A DNA stretch of 64,000 bases from Tetrahymena thermophila SB210 (Eukaryota > Ciliophora > Oligohymenophorea > Hymenostomatida > Tetrahymenidae), in contig NW_002475930.1 of NCBI RefSeq assembly GCF_000189635.1, positions 124,001 to 188,000 of the forward strand. The letters run 5' to 3'. Position 1 is the stretch's first letter. Each line of letters begins with the position of its first letter. Below, one piece after another: positions 11,201-23,587 of the stretch. The position numbers and the translations under genes were made by a program. The notes below the pieces were generated by a model. That model saw only the letters and a list, made by a program, of their open reading frames with translations. It was not told the DNA's origin and did not search any database.

Positions 11201-14200
11201 GAAAGAACTGTAACTTAAATATTATTTGGATTTTATATGTTTTAAGAGAATTGATAAGCATATCTCAAATATCCCTATGCATTACTTATTGCAAATATAG
11301 TATCAGAAGGAGTTTATGTTGATGTTTAGGGTATCAAAAAGTTACTTATAGATTGTTAAAGACTGCTAGTATCTGCAGCAGAAATCGGGCAATACATCAC
11401 AAATCTTTAGAGTGTTTAAGGAGGATTGCTAGTATTATTATAGCTAAAATTAAAGTAGAAACATCCTTAGCTACTTTGGGTGTTTAAAAAACTCCAAGAT
11501 GCTATTAATGTAAACGCTGATCCAGAAAGAAAACTTGTCTTCTAATCATTTTAATAATTATTTTAAATAGGATCAGAGTCTACAAACTTTAAATCGACAG
11601 ACATTTAAACAGTACTTCCTATATTATTTAAATTTTTAAATGTGAATGAATTTCTCTAAATTGTTGGAAATAAGCTATCATTAGGAAAATTCGTCAGTGA
11701 GCTCAACTAGTTTCCAAAAATAAGTCTTCTATGGATGTTTGAATTAGCCTCAACTAAATTCTGAGAAGAAGCACTCAGCCTGTATATCATGTCATATTAA
11801 TAATAGTTACTCTTTTAAAATTGTTTGTAATTTGGATCAATTTCAATTGTAGCAACATAAACCTCAAATTAATCAGAGTATTGATTTAACTAAATTGGCA
11901 GAATTATTGTTACAGAAGTTCCAGCTGTAAGAGCTATTGAAATAATAAATTTTATTAGTAATTTTTAAATTGGATAAATAAAATCTAAGATTAAATTAAA
12001 AAATAATTAATTTTTTTATTTGAATCTGTAATTTGTTCTTTATTAAAATCAACTCTGAAAAAAAAATTTTCTAGAGATTTAAAGATATAACAAAAATTTT
12101 TATTTTTTAATTTTCAAAGCTTGGTCTTAAGATGTTAGGAATTATATTAACTGACAATTTATGTATTTATTTATTTATTTAATCCTTTTTGTTTATTTCA
12201 AAAATTTTAAAGATAATATAAATTTAGCAGCTTTTTAACTAAATTTAGAAAAATGTTGATTTGGTTAATAATAAATATTCAAATAAAAGAATTTAAGTTT
12301 ACTTAAATTTGTTATGACTAGCTAGTTCATATTTTGATAAATCAATCCATGACTAATTAAGTTTGCTGCGTTTGTAGATATTGTCCCATATCCTAGATAC
12401 TAGGTATTATTATTTAGAATACTGGATCCACACTGAACAATTTAAGGTTTTGTTTCATTATCTTTTAAGTTGATTTAAATGTATAAATTGTATATTTTTT
12501 AATTAAATGTAATTTACTTTAAAAGCTAACATCACTTATGAATGAACCTCCCTCAAAAAAAATGATGAACCCTTAATTTCCTGAAGTAATATCACTTGCT
12601 TGAAAAGTTATGGTAAGAGATAGCAAAGTCGGTACAACAGAAGGAATATTTCCAAATGTAGTTCCTTTGTACTAATTTACTATTGACAATTAGTAATTTT
12701 AATTTTGGACTGAAAAATCTACTGTATATGAATTGGCTAGGTAATATCCTCCAAGAACAGGAGTTGGACCTAAAATTTAATCATAAGTCATTATGTAGAA
12801 ATCCAAAATATTTTATGTTGCATATGGAGTAGTCTTAAAGTTAATTGTTGCTGGGCTTATTGAAAAGTCATTTCTTGTGAAGAGTTTAGAAAGAGCATCA
12901 GTTGTTGAAGCAGATACTTAAATAATTGTGAATAAGCTCTAAGAATAGCTTATGCTGTGACTTATATTTTGGTTCAAAAGAGAGTAACTGTTTACATATG
13001 TATTAACATCAAAAGATATTTGAGGGTTTACTGCTATTTAAACGCCTGCACTGTATGGAACTGTCTATGAAAGAGTCATATTAGTTGTAGTCAAATCTCC
13101 ATTTGGTATATCCAAACTAAAAATTAGCTTCTAAGGAGAGCTTGAAGCTACTATACCCAGAGTACCTCCACTAAGATAAGGCCTTTTAAAAGCTTAATAT
13201 ATAAAAATTATTTATCTCTCAAGTAAAAAGACTTGTTTTATCTCAAAAAAAAAAATGCAGAGAGAAAATTTTAATCAAGTATGAAGAATTAATATTAAAT
13301 ATAGCATTTTATAAGAAATTTTAATAAATTGATTGAAAGCATTTATGAAATAACCTTTCATAAATAAAGAGCTTATTTTATTAATTTTTTAATTTATGAC
13401 AATATTTTATTTATTAAATATTTTATTTGAAATTGTTAAATTACACGCTGCTCTTGTAGTAGTATCAAAAGGTTAAGTTGTAACTATAGTTTGGTTATAG
13501 TAACTATATGACCATGCATTAGCATTTACAGTTCTTACTTAAGTTGTAGTAATTGTTTATTTAACATTTAAAGGTGTAGAGTCTAAAGTTCGAACTTAAT
13601 TGGGATATTAAACAGTAAATATATCAAGTTATGAGAAATTATTTGGTAAATTAGACTGTGCACTGTCATATGAAAGATAAAAACGAAATCCAATGTGATA
13701 GCTAGTTCCTTGCACTATTTAACCCACGTTTGTACATTTAATGTATCTTAAATGTGTTTAGACAAAATTATTGACAACAGTACAAGCTACTGATTATGTT
13801 TTAGAGAGATTTGGTAAGTTTTCAGATATGGATTAAACTAATACATATGATCCAGTGTCTGGAACAGTGCCTGATGGTACCTAATATTTTTAAAAAAGGG
13901 GTTTAGTAATTTTATTAGATAATATGATATACTTAAAAGTGAAGCTCTAATTCTTGGCCTATTGGTGTGCTCTGATTTATTTAGAAAATAAATTTTATGG
14001 CATTGAAAATAGAAGAACCTTAAACTGTGTTTGTGTTTCTTATCAGACAGATTAAAAAATTTGGACTTAATTGAGTATTAATAGGAATTCCGTAAGATAA
14101 ATTGACTGAGGTTTGAGTTAAAAATAGCTGCTACAGTCCAAAAAGATTTTCTTATGAGACTTCATCTGTTATATGACTCCCTTGCTACTAAATAACTCTT

Positions 14201-15496
14201 AATTTAAATCCAACATTTGCTTCGATTCTATTAGCGTTTTATGCAATAGTAGCAATTTTAAGAGCAAAATCTAATAATTCAAATAAATGAGTTGCAATAT
14301 ATATTATTAATGAAAGCAATTAATTACTTGAAGGAATATTTTAGTTATTGTAATAAAATACAAGTTTATTATTTTAAAATTAACAAGAATAAAGTGAAGG
14401 TTCTATAGCTGTTATTTGAGTATCCTAGACGGAGTAACAAAATTATATGAATTAGAAACCCTAAGGTATGAATGATATTTCAAATTTAACATTTCCGTAA
14501 TAAGACTTTGAAGTTATTATTGTAAAAAATATAGGGTACACTCCTCCTGGGCTAAAAGCCTGATCAGAAACTGTGGCGTCAACCGAAAATTACACATTTC
14601 TTTATGGGGCAACAGTGTACCTAATATTTTATAGTAATTTTATTAAAAGCCTTAAAATATTTATTTATTTCATACCTAATAACTGCAAAATTAGGATTGT
14701 AATCATATATGAATGAGTAGTCTGATGTAAAGTCCATGATAGTTTCAACTTCTAAAATAGTGTTGCTAGTTAAAAGTTATTGGTTTAGACTCGCCCCTAA
14801 GGCCGTTGCTTGAATAACCAGTGTGTAGATCAAATTACTGCTAAACTTTTAGCCAAATTAAAAATAATACCTTCCTATGGTATCTACTCTCATATTGATG
14901 GCATATAATTAAACAGTTTACTAAGATATTTTAAAATAATAAAAATAAATAAATAAATTCATATTTTTTTTAATATTGTAAAATAACTCAATCATTTTAT
15001 TTGTTTAATTATAATTTAAGAAACGTTTAAAATCAAATAACTAAATATTTATTTATTTATTATCTATCTATCTGTCTTAGTTATTTGTTATATCTAAAAA
15101 TTTTATGAAGAAGAGAGCAAAAAATTTTTTTTTTGCAAATTTAAATTATGTATTTATTTTTAAGAAGCAAAATTGTTTGTTGCTCAAATAAAGCAATTAT
15201 AATACAGGTGGTGTCACTGTGTTATCTTGATAAGTTAAGGTAACTGATTAAATAGAAGCTGATAGATTTTATGAAGGATCATGTATAGGATTAGGAAATA
15301 TAATTCTAATAGCATCTTTTTATTGATCTAATGTGGTAGTAGAAACCTAAAACTGAAAAGTATATTAAGAAGTATATCCAATATTTGAGTAATCCATCAT
15401 CATGTCATAATTTTAAATACTCCCAGCTAAACAAATTTTTACCAGCCCTAACAGGGCTATCAAAAACTGTATAGTAATTGATATTTTTTAAAGCAT
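5243..15496 (-). CDS. Giant secreted/surface protein, many exons (left copy)
   Basis: The frame starts at ATG 15496 with a signal peptide (hydrophobic core ITIQFLIALLGLVKICLAGS), followed by a β-rich, Ser/Thr/Asn-rich extracellular-looking sequence. Exon 1 is 15206-15496, exon 2 is 14676-14920, and introns such as 14621-14675 keep the frame open. Coding blocks continue to a last exon containing FYFDQLKNGTQYIIYFMGG and a final TGA at 5243-5245. At least a dozen introns are apparent, several unusually long (about 8030-8688, 10233-10795, 11950-12330). The product is probably 2500 residues or more. I see no named domain, only recurring segments of about 100-150 residues with Thr/Ser-rich strands and scattered Cys (for example CLTYVTNQSGTYQC). 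It resembles the partial giant gene at the right end of the window. Exon borders inside are approximate, and two adjacent genes cannot be fully excluded. Confidence 0.6.
8030..8688 (-). other. Large intron in the left giant gene
   Basis: The donor is GTAAGTAACT after coding sequence ending LSTFLLYIT; the acceptor is TTCTAATTCAG before INNPEIWLSNIVF. About 650 bp, very AT-rich, with stops in all frames and a short (GAAA)n tract at 8633-8648. It is longer than most introns in this window. Confidence 0.6.
10233..10795 (-). other. Large intron in the left giant gene
   Basis: About 560 bp. The donor is GTAACTAATT after coding sequence ending TYQCQLLAQT; the acceptor is TTTGTTTCAG before DVSSSPPPQ-like coding sequence. 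It is AT-rich with no coding signal. Confidence 0.55.
14921..15205 (-). other. First intron of the left giant gene
   Basis: 285-bp intron, donor GTATTATAAT and acceptor ATATCTTAG, joining exon 1 (97 codons, phase 0) to exon 2. It contains short TTTA and TATC tracts at 15042-15076. Confidence 0.7.
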
Positions 15497-16939
15497 TTTT
15501 ACAAATTATTTAATTTCTAGTTGAATAAAAGCAAAATATTATTAGATTTTGGCTAATAAATAATTATATAGGAAACTTTAAATTAGATAGAATCTGTAAT
15601 GAATTTTTGCATATTTTTAAATCATAAAAAAACCATCACAACATATTTTAAAAAATAGATAAATCAACTCAATTTAAATATTTTATTTTTACAAAATCTT
15701 TTATTGATTTAAATTCATTATAATTATGAGCATAAAATACTATTTATAAAACCAAAACTCATTTATAAAATATATTTGATCTATTGTTTTGATAATCTTA
15801 AAATTTGTCAAAATATTTCAATAAATTTCGTTAATTTAGTTAAAATTTATTGTTTTGAACTATTATTGTTTATTTAAGAATTAGATATTTTTAAAGATTT
15901 CACTTTATTTACTTAATATTTTTATAAAATCAATCAATATATCAAATTGATTTTTAAAATTTCAAATTAAATCTAGTGATTTTATATATCAAAAGTAAAT
16001 CATTCAAAACATTTTCAATATAATATTTATAAACTATTCAGATCACAATTTTTGAAGGCATTTTTATTATCTGAAATCATTTTTTAAATTATTGTTAAAA
16101 TTATTTACATTTTTGTAAGAATAAGTATATTAAATTAATTAAAAATTTATATAAATGTACAAAATTCCATCAAATTGTCTTTTAATTTTTATAAGAATGA
16201 GTAATTTAAATTGATTTAAAAATTGAATTAAATGCACAAAAAAAGTTCATCTACATCTTTATGTTTTTATTTTCAATACATTCTCATTATAAAATTATTT
16301 ATTAAATTAAAAGTTTATGAGTTATTTTAAAAATTTGAATTCATATTTTTGAATTATATTTATTGTGAATTAAAATTGAATGTATTTTTATTTTACTTAA
16401 ATATATTTTGTAAAAGATCTATTGTAAAATTTAAAAAGTATTCAATTAATTTATTTTTGTTTATTTGTTAATTATTATTAATTGCATATCTCTTTTTATT
16501 CAAAATACTCATTTTTTATTCTTATTAAGTTTTCTTTTTGTTTTGAAATTTAGAAATAGGGCTTCACTAATATTTATTAGTTATTTTTATGTTAAAATTC
16601 AATCAAAAATTAATTATAATAAAAATTTTAATTCAGTAACAATAATATGAAACATATTTGTAAATAATTAAATAAATAATGCTGAAATTGGAATATGATA
16701 TTGTGTAAATTAGTATTACGTTTATGTTCTTTGTGGCAATTGATTATTTAAAAATGAGAAATACCATTTAATATTAATGAATTAGATAGATATATTAATA
16801 TTTAGTTAACAGAAATTATTAAATTAATCTTAATTAATAATACGAATTTACTTACGATTAATTTAATATTCTACTCAATAGGATTTTGGTGATTTTATTA
16901 ACCAAAATTAATATCTCACTTCAAAATTTACATTTAAAA
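15497..16939. other. Divergent intergenic region
   Basis: About 1.4 kb of very AT-rich DNA between the start of the minus-strand giant gene and the start of the plus-strand Gln/Asn-rich gene. It must hold both promoters. A 61-codon open frame near 16465 has a Phe/Leu/Ile/Asn composition expected from AT-rich noise and is not called. No other structure was seen. Confidence 0.7.
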
Positions 16940-19915
16940 ATGAATGAACAAATAAATGAAGAAGTGAATGTAGTAGAACAACAAATCTTTTAAAATGGAG
17001 GCCAAACTAAATAGAATCAGTAAGCTTAAGTAATCAAGAAAGTCAAGAAAGATAAGAACAAAAATTAAAGAAAAAACATGAAGAATAATGCTTAAATACT
17101 AACTGAAGAAGAAAAAGCTGTGAATAAGTTAATGGTAGTCTCTTCGAGCAAAGAGAATTCTCTTTCTAGATAAATAATAGAAGATATTAATAAGGATAAT
17201 CATGAACTTATATAGGTAGATTTAAGTCATTCATCTCTTAAAGACTCGAATACGAGCTGCGGATGGGATGATGGGTTTCATATTAACTATCATTTTTGTG
17301 ATTTAAAGCACTTTTGTTCCTAGATGTAGTCTTTAGATGATTTAGATAAAATGCCTTAAAAAAATCAAAACTAAAAAGAATCAGGAAACGATAATAAAAA
17401 TTAGAAGGATACAGGGAAGTAAAATAATTGTGATAATTGCATGCATAAAATGAGATATTCTCCTTACTTTTAACTGAAGAAACAAGAAATCGCATCACAA
17501 GACAGATGTAGAACTATTTATTAAAAACAATACTAATAAATAATGTAAAATGATTAAGTTTGCTAATGCAAAGATTTTCAATAATAGTAAAATATTACTC
17601 AAAATGGGTTAGTTGAAAAATCTGTCTCCACAGTGAAATCCATCTATTTTTAAAAATCGAGCTAATTTCAGTTTAGTTCTAATAAAAAATTTATAAAAAT
17701 GCTGAGAAAACAGTCTTAAAATATAAGCTATTAAACATAATAGCAGCAAAAGTAGGATAATGACTAAGAAATTGCTCGTATAACTAGAGCAGATATGAAT
17801 GGAGAAATAGTATAGCTGAAAGATATATACAGAAATAAAAAAAATATAAATGTAAGTTCTTATGATGATGATATTTTAAAATAGAAATATGATGGTAATT
17901 TCCATCAATTTCACTCTAATTCTTCTGAAAGGCAAAGTCTAAGAAGCCAATATAAAGCCATTCTAGATTATTACAGTATTCCTTCACCAAAACTGTCATA
18001 AATAAAGTTTAATCCGAATTAATTAAAGACAACTAATTCAAATGTTACTTCATAAGGGTAAAAAATAAAAATTGCTGTGGATAACTAAAAGCAATAAAAA
18101 GTTTCTATAAATCATGTTAATGCTGAAAATAATTATTGCTCTAACAAGAATAACATTTACTCATCACCTAATTTTTAGGACTCCAGTGCTTTGTAGGAAA
18201 ATCCATTTAGAACTATCTAATCTACTTCACCATTATGCTAGAAAAATTTAAATGAAAGCCATCCCATCTAAAGATTAGCTCCATTAGATGTTCCTGGCGA
18301 AGAAACAAAGTCATTATTTAATTAACAAAATAAAAATATTAATTAAAAATTATATAAAACATCACCTCTCTCCAAGCATTGTAGCTCTCCTTTTGATAGA
18401 TTAGATTAGTTATAGCATCCTTAGGTTTTAAAAAATAGCTTTAAAAACATAAAAAAAATATTTTTTAAAACTCCTGATTCTGCCATCAGCCACGGGAGTG
18501 AGAGCACTTTAGAACATAGTAGATTGTAAGAGGTGAAAAAAAATGACAATTCCTCAAATACATCTAACTATGAGACAAATTTACCTAAGCTAAACTAAAA
18601 TTATTAAGCCCAACAAAATAATAAAATCAATCCTGAACTAAAAAATTAGGCTAGCCAAAAAAACTTAAACTAACGCATGCAAAAACATAAATTAGAAAAT
18701 GAATTACTCAGAACAACTACAAGTGATGTAAGTGATACGTCATTAGACCAACCGCTTGAATAGAGAGAGGAGGTGCTATAAAAAATTGAGACTTAAGGCT
18801 TTTAAAAAATTTTTCTAAAAGAGCATAATTAAGCAAAGAATTAGAAAAAATGTAAGGACTTGCACAACTCTGATGATAATATTGCAAATAAAGAAAAAGA
18901 TGAGAATAAATATGAGAGTGTAAATGATAGATAAAATAATATGCTAAAAAAATTAAGTCCAAATAAATAAAATGGAAAAAATGAATTATAATTGTAATAA
19001 ATACTTGAGCAATCGCATGAATAAGTTCATGCAAATAAAGTGAGATTTATTTAGAAAAATAAATAAAATACAGAATAGAATCGGCATATTGATGAGCATA
19101 AAAATCAAAAATAAATATTAAGCGAAGATTCGTCAATAAAAAGTAGTAACAATAAAAATTAATTGGTAAATTAAAGACAGTAGATTATAAATAATTAGAA
19201 ATCTATATAATTAAATAAAAATGCTTAAAGTGGGGAGAAGGAATCGGATGAAGGTATCAGAGAAACCATAAAAATAAATTAGTAAAATTTTTAAAATGTA
19301 AATGATTTTTCTTACATAAATAATAATAATTTATCCATTCCTGTGTAACATTTATAAGCATCTATTAATAAATCAATTAGAACAAAAGAAGATTAGCACT
19401 CTACAAATGTTAACAAAAAGTAAGAGTTACCTGTAAAAAATGCAAGCAGACAAAAAGATATTTAGCATAATAATTAAAATCAGTCTGAATTTACAGATTA
19501 ATTGAATATAGAATGTTAAAGCTATTTAGTATCTTAAAAGCCATTATATAAAGTAAAACCCTTTTCTAGAGAGTATTAATATCCACCAAATTACAAAGCA
19601 TTATGCAACGAAGTTGATAAAAATAGAAGTAACAACAACAAACAAGATCTTGAAGTAAAATAAACAAACTAAAACAAAATCAATAATGAAAAAATACCTC
19701 ACACAAATTAATTATTTGGTTCAAATTTTTAAAATTAAAAAAGCGAAATAACAATTTTAACAATTGAAGAAAGTGAAGCAAACGAAATTAAATTACCATC
19801 TATAGCAATTTATACTCATAAATTTAATTGTAACAATGATCTATATAATAAATCTAAAGTTGCTTATAAACAATCGCCTTCAAGAAATAATTTGATTGAT
19901 TCTAATTTATCTTGA
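16940..19915 (+). CDS. Gln/Asn/Ser/Lys-rich low-complexity protein, 991 aa
   Basis: An uninterrupted frame of 992 codons from ATG 16940 to TGA 19913-19915 in the ciliate code, with no intron needed. Many Gln residues are encoded by TAA or TAG. The protein is hydrophilic, without signal peptide or membrane segment, and rich in Gln, Asn, Ser and Lys. The most distinctive part is around residues 100-125, a Cys/His-containing patch (SCGWDDGFHINYHFCDLKHF); a second cysteine cluster (NNCDNCMHKMRYSPYF) follows near residue 160. These could bind metal, but they match no zinc-finger pattern I know. Several SP/TP sites suggest phosphorylation. The long Gln/Asn-rich tracts imply a largely disordered, probably cytoplasmic or nuclear protein. 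I do not recognise the family. The length of the open frame makes the gene call strong although the function is open. Confidence 0.8.
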
Positions 19916-21690
19916 AGAAGCTTTTTCCATTAAATAACTATTTCAAAGAATGAATTTATTAAGAATATTCAAACAGATTTTGTAGTAACATATTTAAAAT
20001 ATTTAATGGGTGTTGTAAATAAAATTTAACCCTTTTCTTTATATTTATTCAATTAATATCTTATTTATTATGTAAAAATTGCCTGTTTCATCTTTATAAT
20101 TTTTTTATGATAAATTTTATAGATAATGATATTTATGCCTTTCAATTAATACTTAAATCTGCATGTTTACTTGCATTAAGCAAGAGTAAATTAAATTAAA
20201 ATAATATTATGGGGGTTATCATGTATATTTAATATATAGAACGCTAAATTTATTTTAAAAACATAAAATAACTTAATTATTAAATACTTCTGCCATTAAA
20301 TAATTCTTAAAATCTACATACTAGCTTCTATTAATGAAGGATAAAGTGCAATAATTTTATTGGGGCTTCTATGAATATTTAAAATTTAGAATGTTAAATT
20401 GAATTTTCAAAAGAACACTTATTATTTTATAACATATCCTACTATAATATTAAATGAAACATATTCAATAGTAAGTATATGAAATGCTAACAAATAATTC
20501 TAATTAAAATAATAATATCATAATAAATTTTACATTTTTTAATAAATATTTAAAAATCATAAATATGTTTTCTTGCATAAATTAAAATTAAAAAAAAAAA
20601 AATAATCCTAATTTTCTTAGAAAGTAATAAAATTTTTCAATTTACTATAATTGTTATGGAAATGAATATAATTTATAAATTTATTATTGATATTTTATTT
20701 AAAATAAGTGGTTTCTGATGTTAGATCTAAATTATTACTTTTTTAGTTTGGTATTGAAACTATTGATGTCAAATCAACTGAAATCAAATATATAAATAAG
20801 CAATTATTCATACCTTAAATGAATAAATAAATTATCTTGTCTGATTAAGTGAAAAAACCTTCAAATGCTAACCTGTTATTAAATCTTTCTTATTTTATTT
20901 TAATGCTGTGATAAAATTTATGCAAAAATATTTTAAATCTTATTGTTAATAATTTATTAACTTTTTCAATTTAAAATTTAAAATTTAAAATTCGCTTATT
21001 ATAGAATACCCCTATCCAAAAATAATGAATGGATAGCTCTAAATAACATATGCTGAGAAATAATAAATATAGAAGAAAGCTTTATTTTAAAAACGCTCAA
21101 TAAAGTATTTAAGATATTTAAATCCAAAATTATTTATTTTAAAAAAAAGAAAAAAAGAGTGAATATTTATATTTAAATGTTTAAAATATGAAAAGTAGTG
21201 ATGAGGGAAAATTGAAAATTGATGTGTTTTTGGAGAAAGCTTTTATATTTTATTATTTCAAGAAATCTTTGTTTTAAAAAATTGAGCGGCTTACTTTGAT
21301 AGAATAATTGAAATTATTTGGATGTAAAAAATAGACATAAAAGAAAATAAATTGAAAATTAATTAATCTGTCTTAGATAAATTATCTATTTACTACCAAC
21401 ATTGATTGATCTTTTATTAGATGGGAGGATTTAGTTAATTAAATAAAGATATTACGTAAAGCAAAAATGTTTGTAATTAAAACACAAATAGAGTTTATTT
21501 CATTAAGAAAATATAACAAATAATATAAAAAATATTCACTTAAAACAACAAATTTTTAAAGTGATAAAAAAGATACGCTTTTATTTATTTATTTGACATT
21601 GAAAGCAAAAAAAAACTCGCTAAATTTGCCAAATTCCTCTCTACTAAACAAAAAAAAAATAGCTACTTAAATCATTTAACATATTTCTAA
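19916..21690. other. Intergenic region with an imperfect duplication
   Basis: About 1.8 kb of AT-rich DNA between two plus-strand genes. Near 20205-20260 and 20355-20405 the same pattern occurs (a G-rich 'ggggnt' patch, then 'atgtatattTaatatatagaacgctaaat' in variant forms), about 145 bp apart. No coding signal was seen. Confidence 0.6.
20160..20420 (+). repeat. Imperfect direct repeat, two units ~145 bp apart
   Basis: Unit 1 carries 'atgggggttatcatgtatat' and 'tagaacgctaaattt'; unit 2 carries 'attggggcttctatgaatat' and 'tagaatgttaaattg'. Preceding bases also correspond loosely. The divergence suggests an old tandem duplication. Confidence 0.45.
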
Positions 21691-23223
21691 ATGGATTTGA
21701 ATAACTCTGAGTAGCTAAATTAACTCAATCCAAGCGACATATAATGGGATTTTAGTTAATAATACTTAAATTTTGATGTATTAATTCATGAATAGCCACA
21801 GTTAAATAAGAGCGCTGAAAATGAAAAACACTACATTATTGTAAATCTAAGTGACACAATACAAAAAAGCGCTCACAACTTCTGTCCAAAAGAATAACAA
21901 AACCACCCTCCATTTTCTTTTGATCAAATGAGCACTATTCGTGAAGCTGCGGTCTATCATGCTATTGAGAATATTGAGGATTTAGGCTTTAACAATTTAG
22001 AAGTGTCTGAACATTGCATTTATCTTCTTTCTTAGTTAATACCTTACACAGCACCTAATTTCAAAGAATATTCAAACTATATAATAGCGTTTGCTATTAA
22101 TTAAGCGTGTTTTCCTGAAGCTAATATGAAAAATCCCTCAGATTTAGCTAGATTTATAAAGTATAATCCAAACCACTCCTCTGAAGAAAGTAGCTATTTT
22201 CAGTGCTATAGCATTTACATGATGAAAGTTCCTCATTTTCCTTCTTTAGAATTAGACCCAGTCGATGCTAAAAAATAATTTGAGTGTTTTGATATGATTC
22301 ACTCATATTTGTAAGGTCTTTTGCTTTTAAATCAATATGAATTAACGGAAAGACTTAAATAAGAAAACACATCATTTTCTCATATGCTAAAAATCATATA
22401 GACAGTAGATGAACTCACTGATAATGATTTCACAGCCATTTATAACTGTATCAAAATTTATTGGTTGCATGAAGAATTATTCGATAATTATTCAAGTGAA
22501 ATAATTGCTCATGTAATCTTAAAGTTATTACAATATTCCTCAGAAGTTGAATTTAATTTTTCTAAATTCGGAAATTTGGAGTTGCTCTCTAATATATACT
22601 CTTAAGAATGGATAGAAAATTTCAAAAATTGCTTTGTAAATTTTATAAAGATTATCAAAACCTAGATTCCTTAGGAGATTCAAAGCTAATGTTGCCTTTC
22701 TTCTTAGGATGCCCTATTTGACTTTGAGTAGATAGACTAATATACAAGCAGCTTCTATGACATGGAAATAGAACAAAATGATGACTAATCAATAAAATAA
22801 AAATAAATTATTGAGCAAGAAAATTTCTCAAATATAAAATTGAATATGAATTAAAATCAAATTTAGATTTCAAACAATCTTTCAATTAAAAACACTCCCT
22901 AAAATTATAATGAAGAGTTTAACTAATAACTTTTCTCCAGTTATAATTAAATTATCAAAACACCAGAAAAAAAAACCAGCAATTTAAAATTGAATGATGA
23001 TATATCCTCCTTATCCACTGATCCTTAAAATAGGTAGCTGAAATTTCTGAACAGCTACACAGAAGAGACTAATAAATCTTCATCTTCAACAAATAATCTT
23101 TCTATGAGTGTTGAAGATGCAAAAAATTTATTAACTTAAGAATTAACTTGCAAAATATCTCCCACCCCTTTCAATTAACCAGAAATTTCAACATTTTAAC
23201 ATTATTCTGAAATCAAAAACTGA
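21691..23223 (+). CDS. Unrecognised 510-aa protein, helical N-half and Gln/Asn-rich tail
   Basis: Intronless frame from ATG 21691 to TGA 23221-23223 in the ciliate code. Residues ~90-330 look globular and mainly α-helical, with alternating hydrophobic and charged residues: AAVYHAIENIEDLGF, EHCIYLLSQLIPYTAPNF, YIIAFAINQACFPEANM, then EIIAHVILKLLQYSSEVEF. The arrangement of short helices is loosely reminiscent of a cyclin-type fold, but I see no MRAIL-like motif, so this is only a guess. Residues ~340-510 are low-complexity, rich in Gln, Asn and Ser, with TPEKK, STDP and SPTP sites that could be kinase targets. There is no signal peptide or membrane span. It follows the 991-aa low-complexity gene on the same strand, 1.8 kb downstream, as an independent unit. 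Confidence 0.78.
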
Positions 23224-23544
23224 AAATATATAAATTAATCAATAAACAGGTGTGAGTGCGTGATCAGAAAATTAAAAGTTTTAATAACAATTTCAAAATA
23301 AAATCCTTTACCCCTAAACACAATTTTTGTTTCAAATATCAACCAATTAGTTGAAACAACAATATTAATAATTATTTTCAATAAGAATAAATTTTAATTA
23401 TCAAACTATGAATATTATTTATATTAAAGATTTACAAGTTTCAATATTTACCTCATTTCAACCTATATATTTTATTTAGTACGAATTATGCCTCATTTAG
23501 TTTTTAATACAAATATTTATCAATCTTTTTAAATTTCTTTCATT

Positions 23545-23587
23545 ATATCTATCAATCTATCTACCTATATATTTATCGATCTATCTT
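23545..23587 (+). repeat. Degenerate TATC microsatellite
   Basis: Repeated 'atctatc' units (cattatatctatcaatctat and following) in the gene desert. Probably slippage-derived and without a clear role. Confidence 0.7.

Noticed and set aside
16465-16650. 61-codon plus-strand frame rich in Phe/Ile/Leu/Asn
   Set aside because: Composition is what random AT-rich sequence gives; no conserved motif, and the flanks are intergenic.
18717-19034. 105-codon minus-strand frame, His/Tyr/Leu-rich
   Set aside because: It is the complement of a long low-complexity plus-strand gene; the His/Tyr/Leu content mirrors its Asn/Lys/Gln codons.
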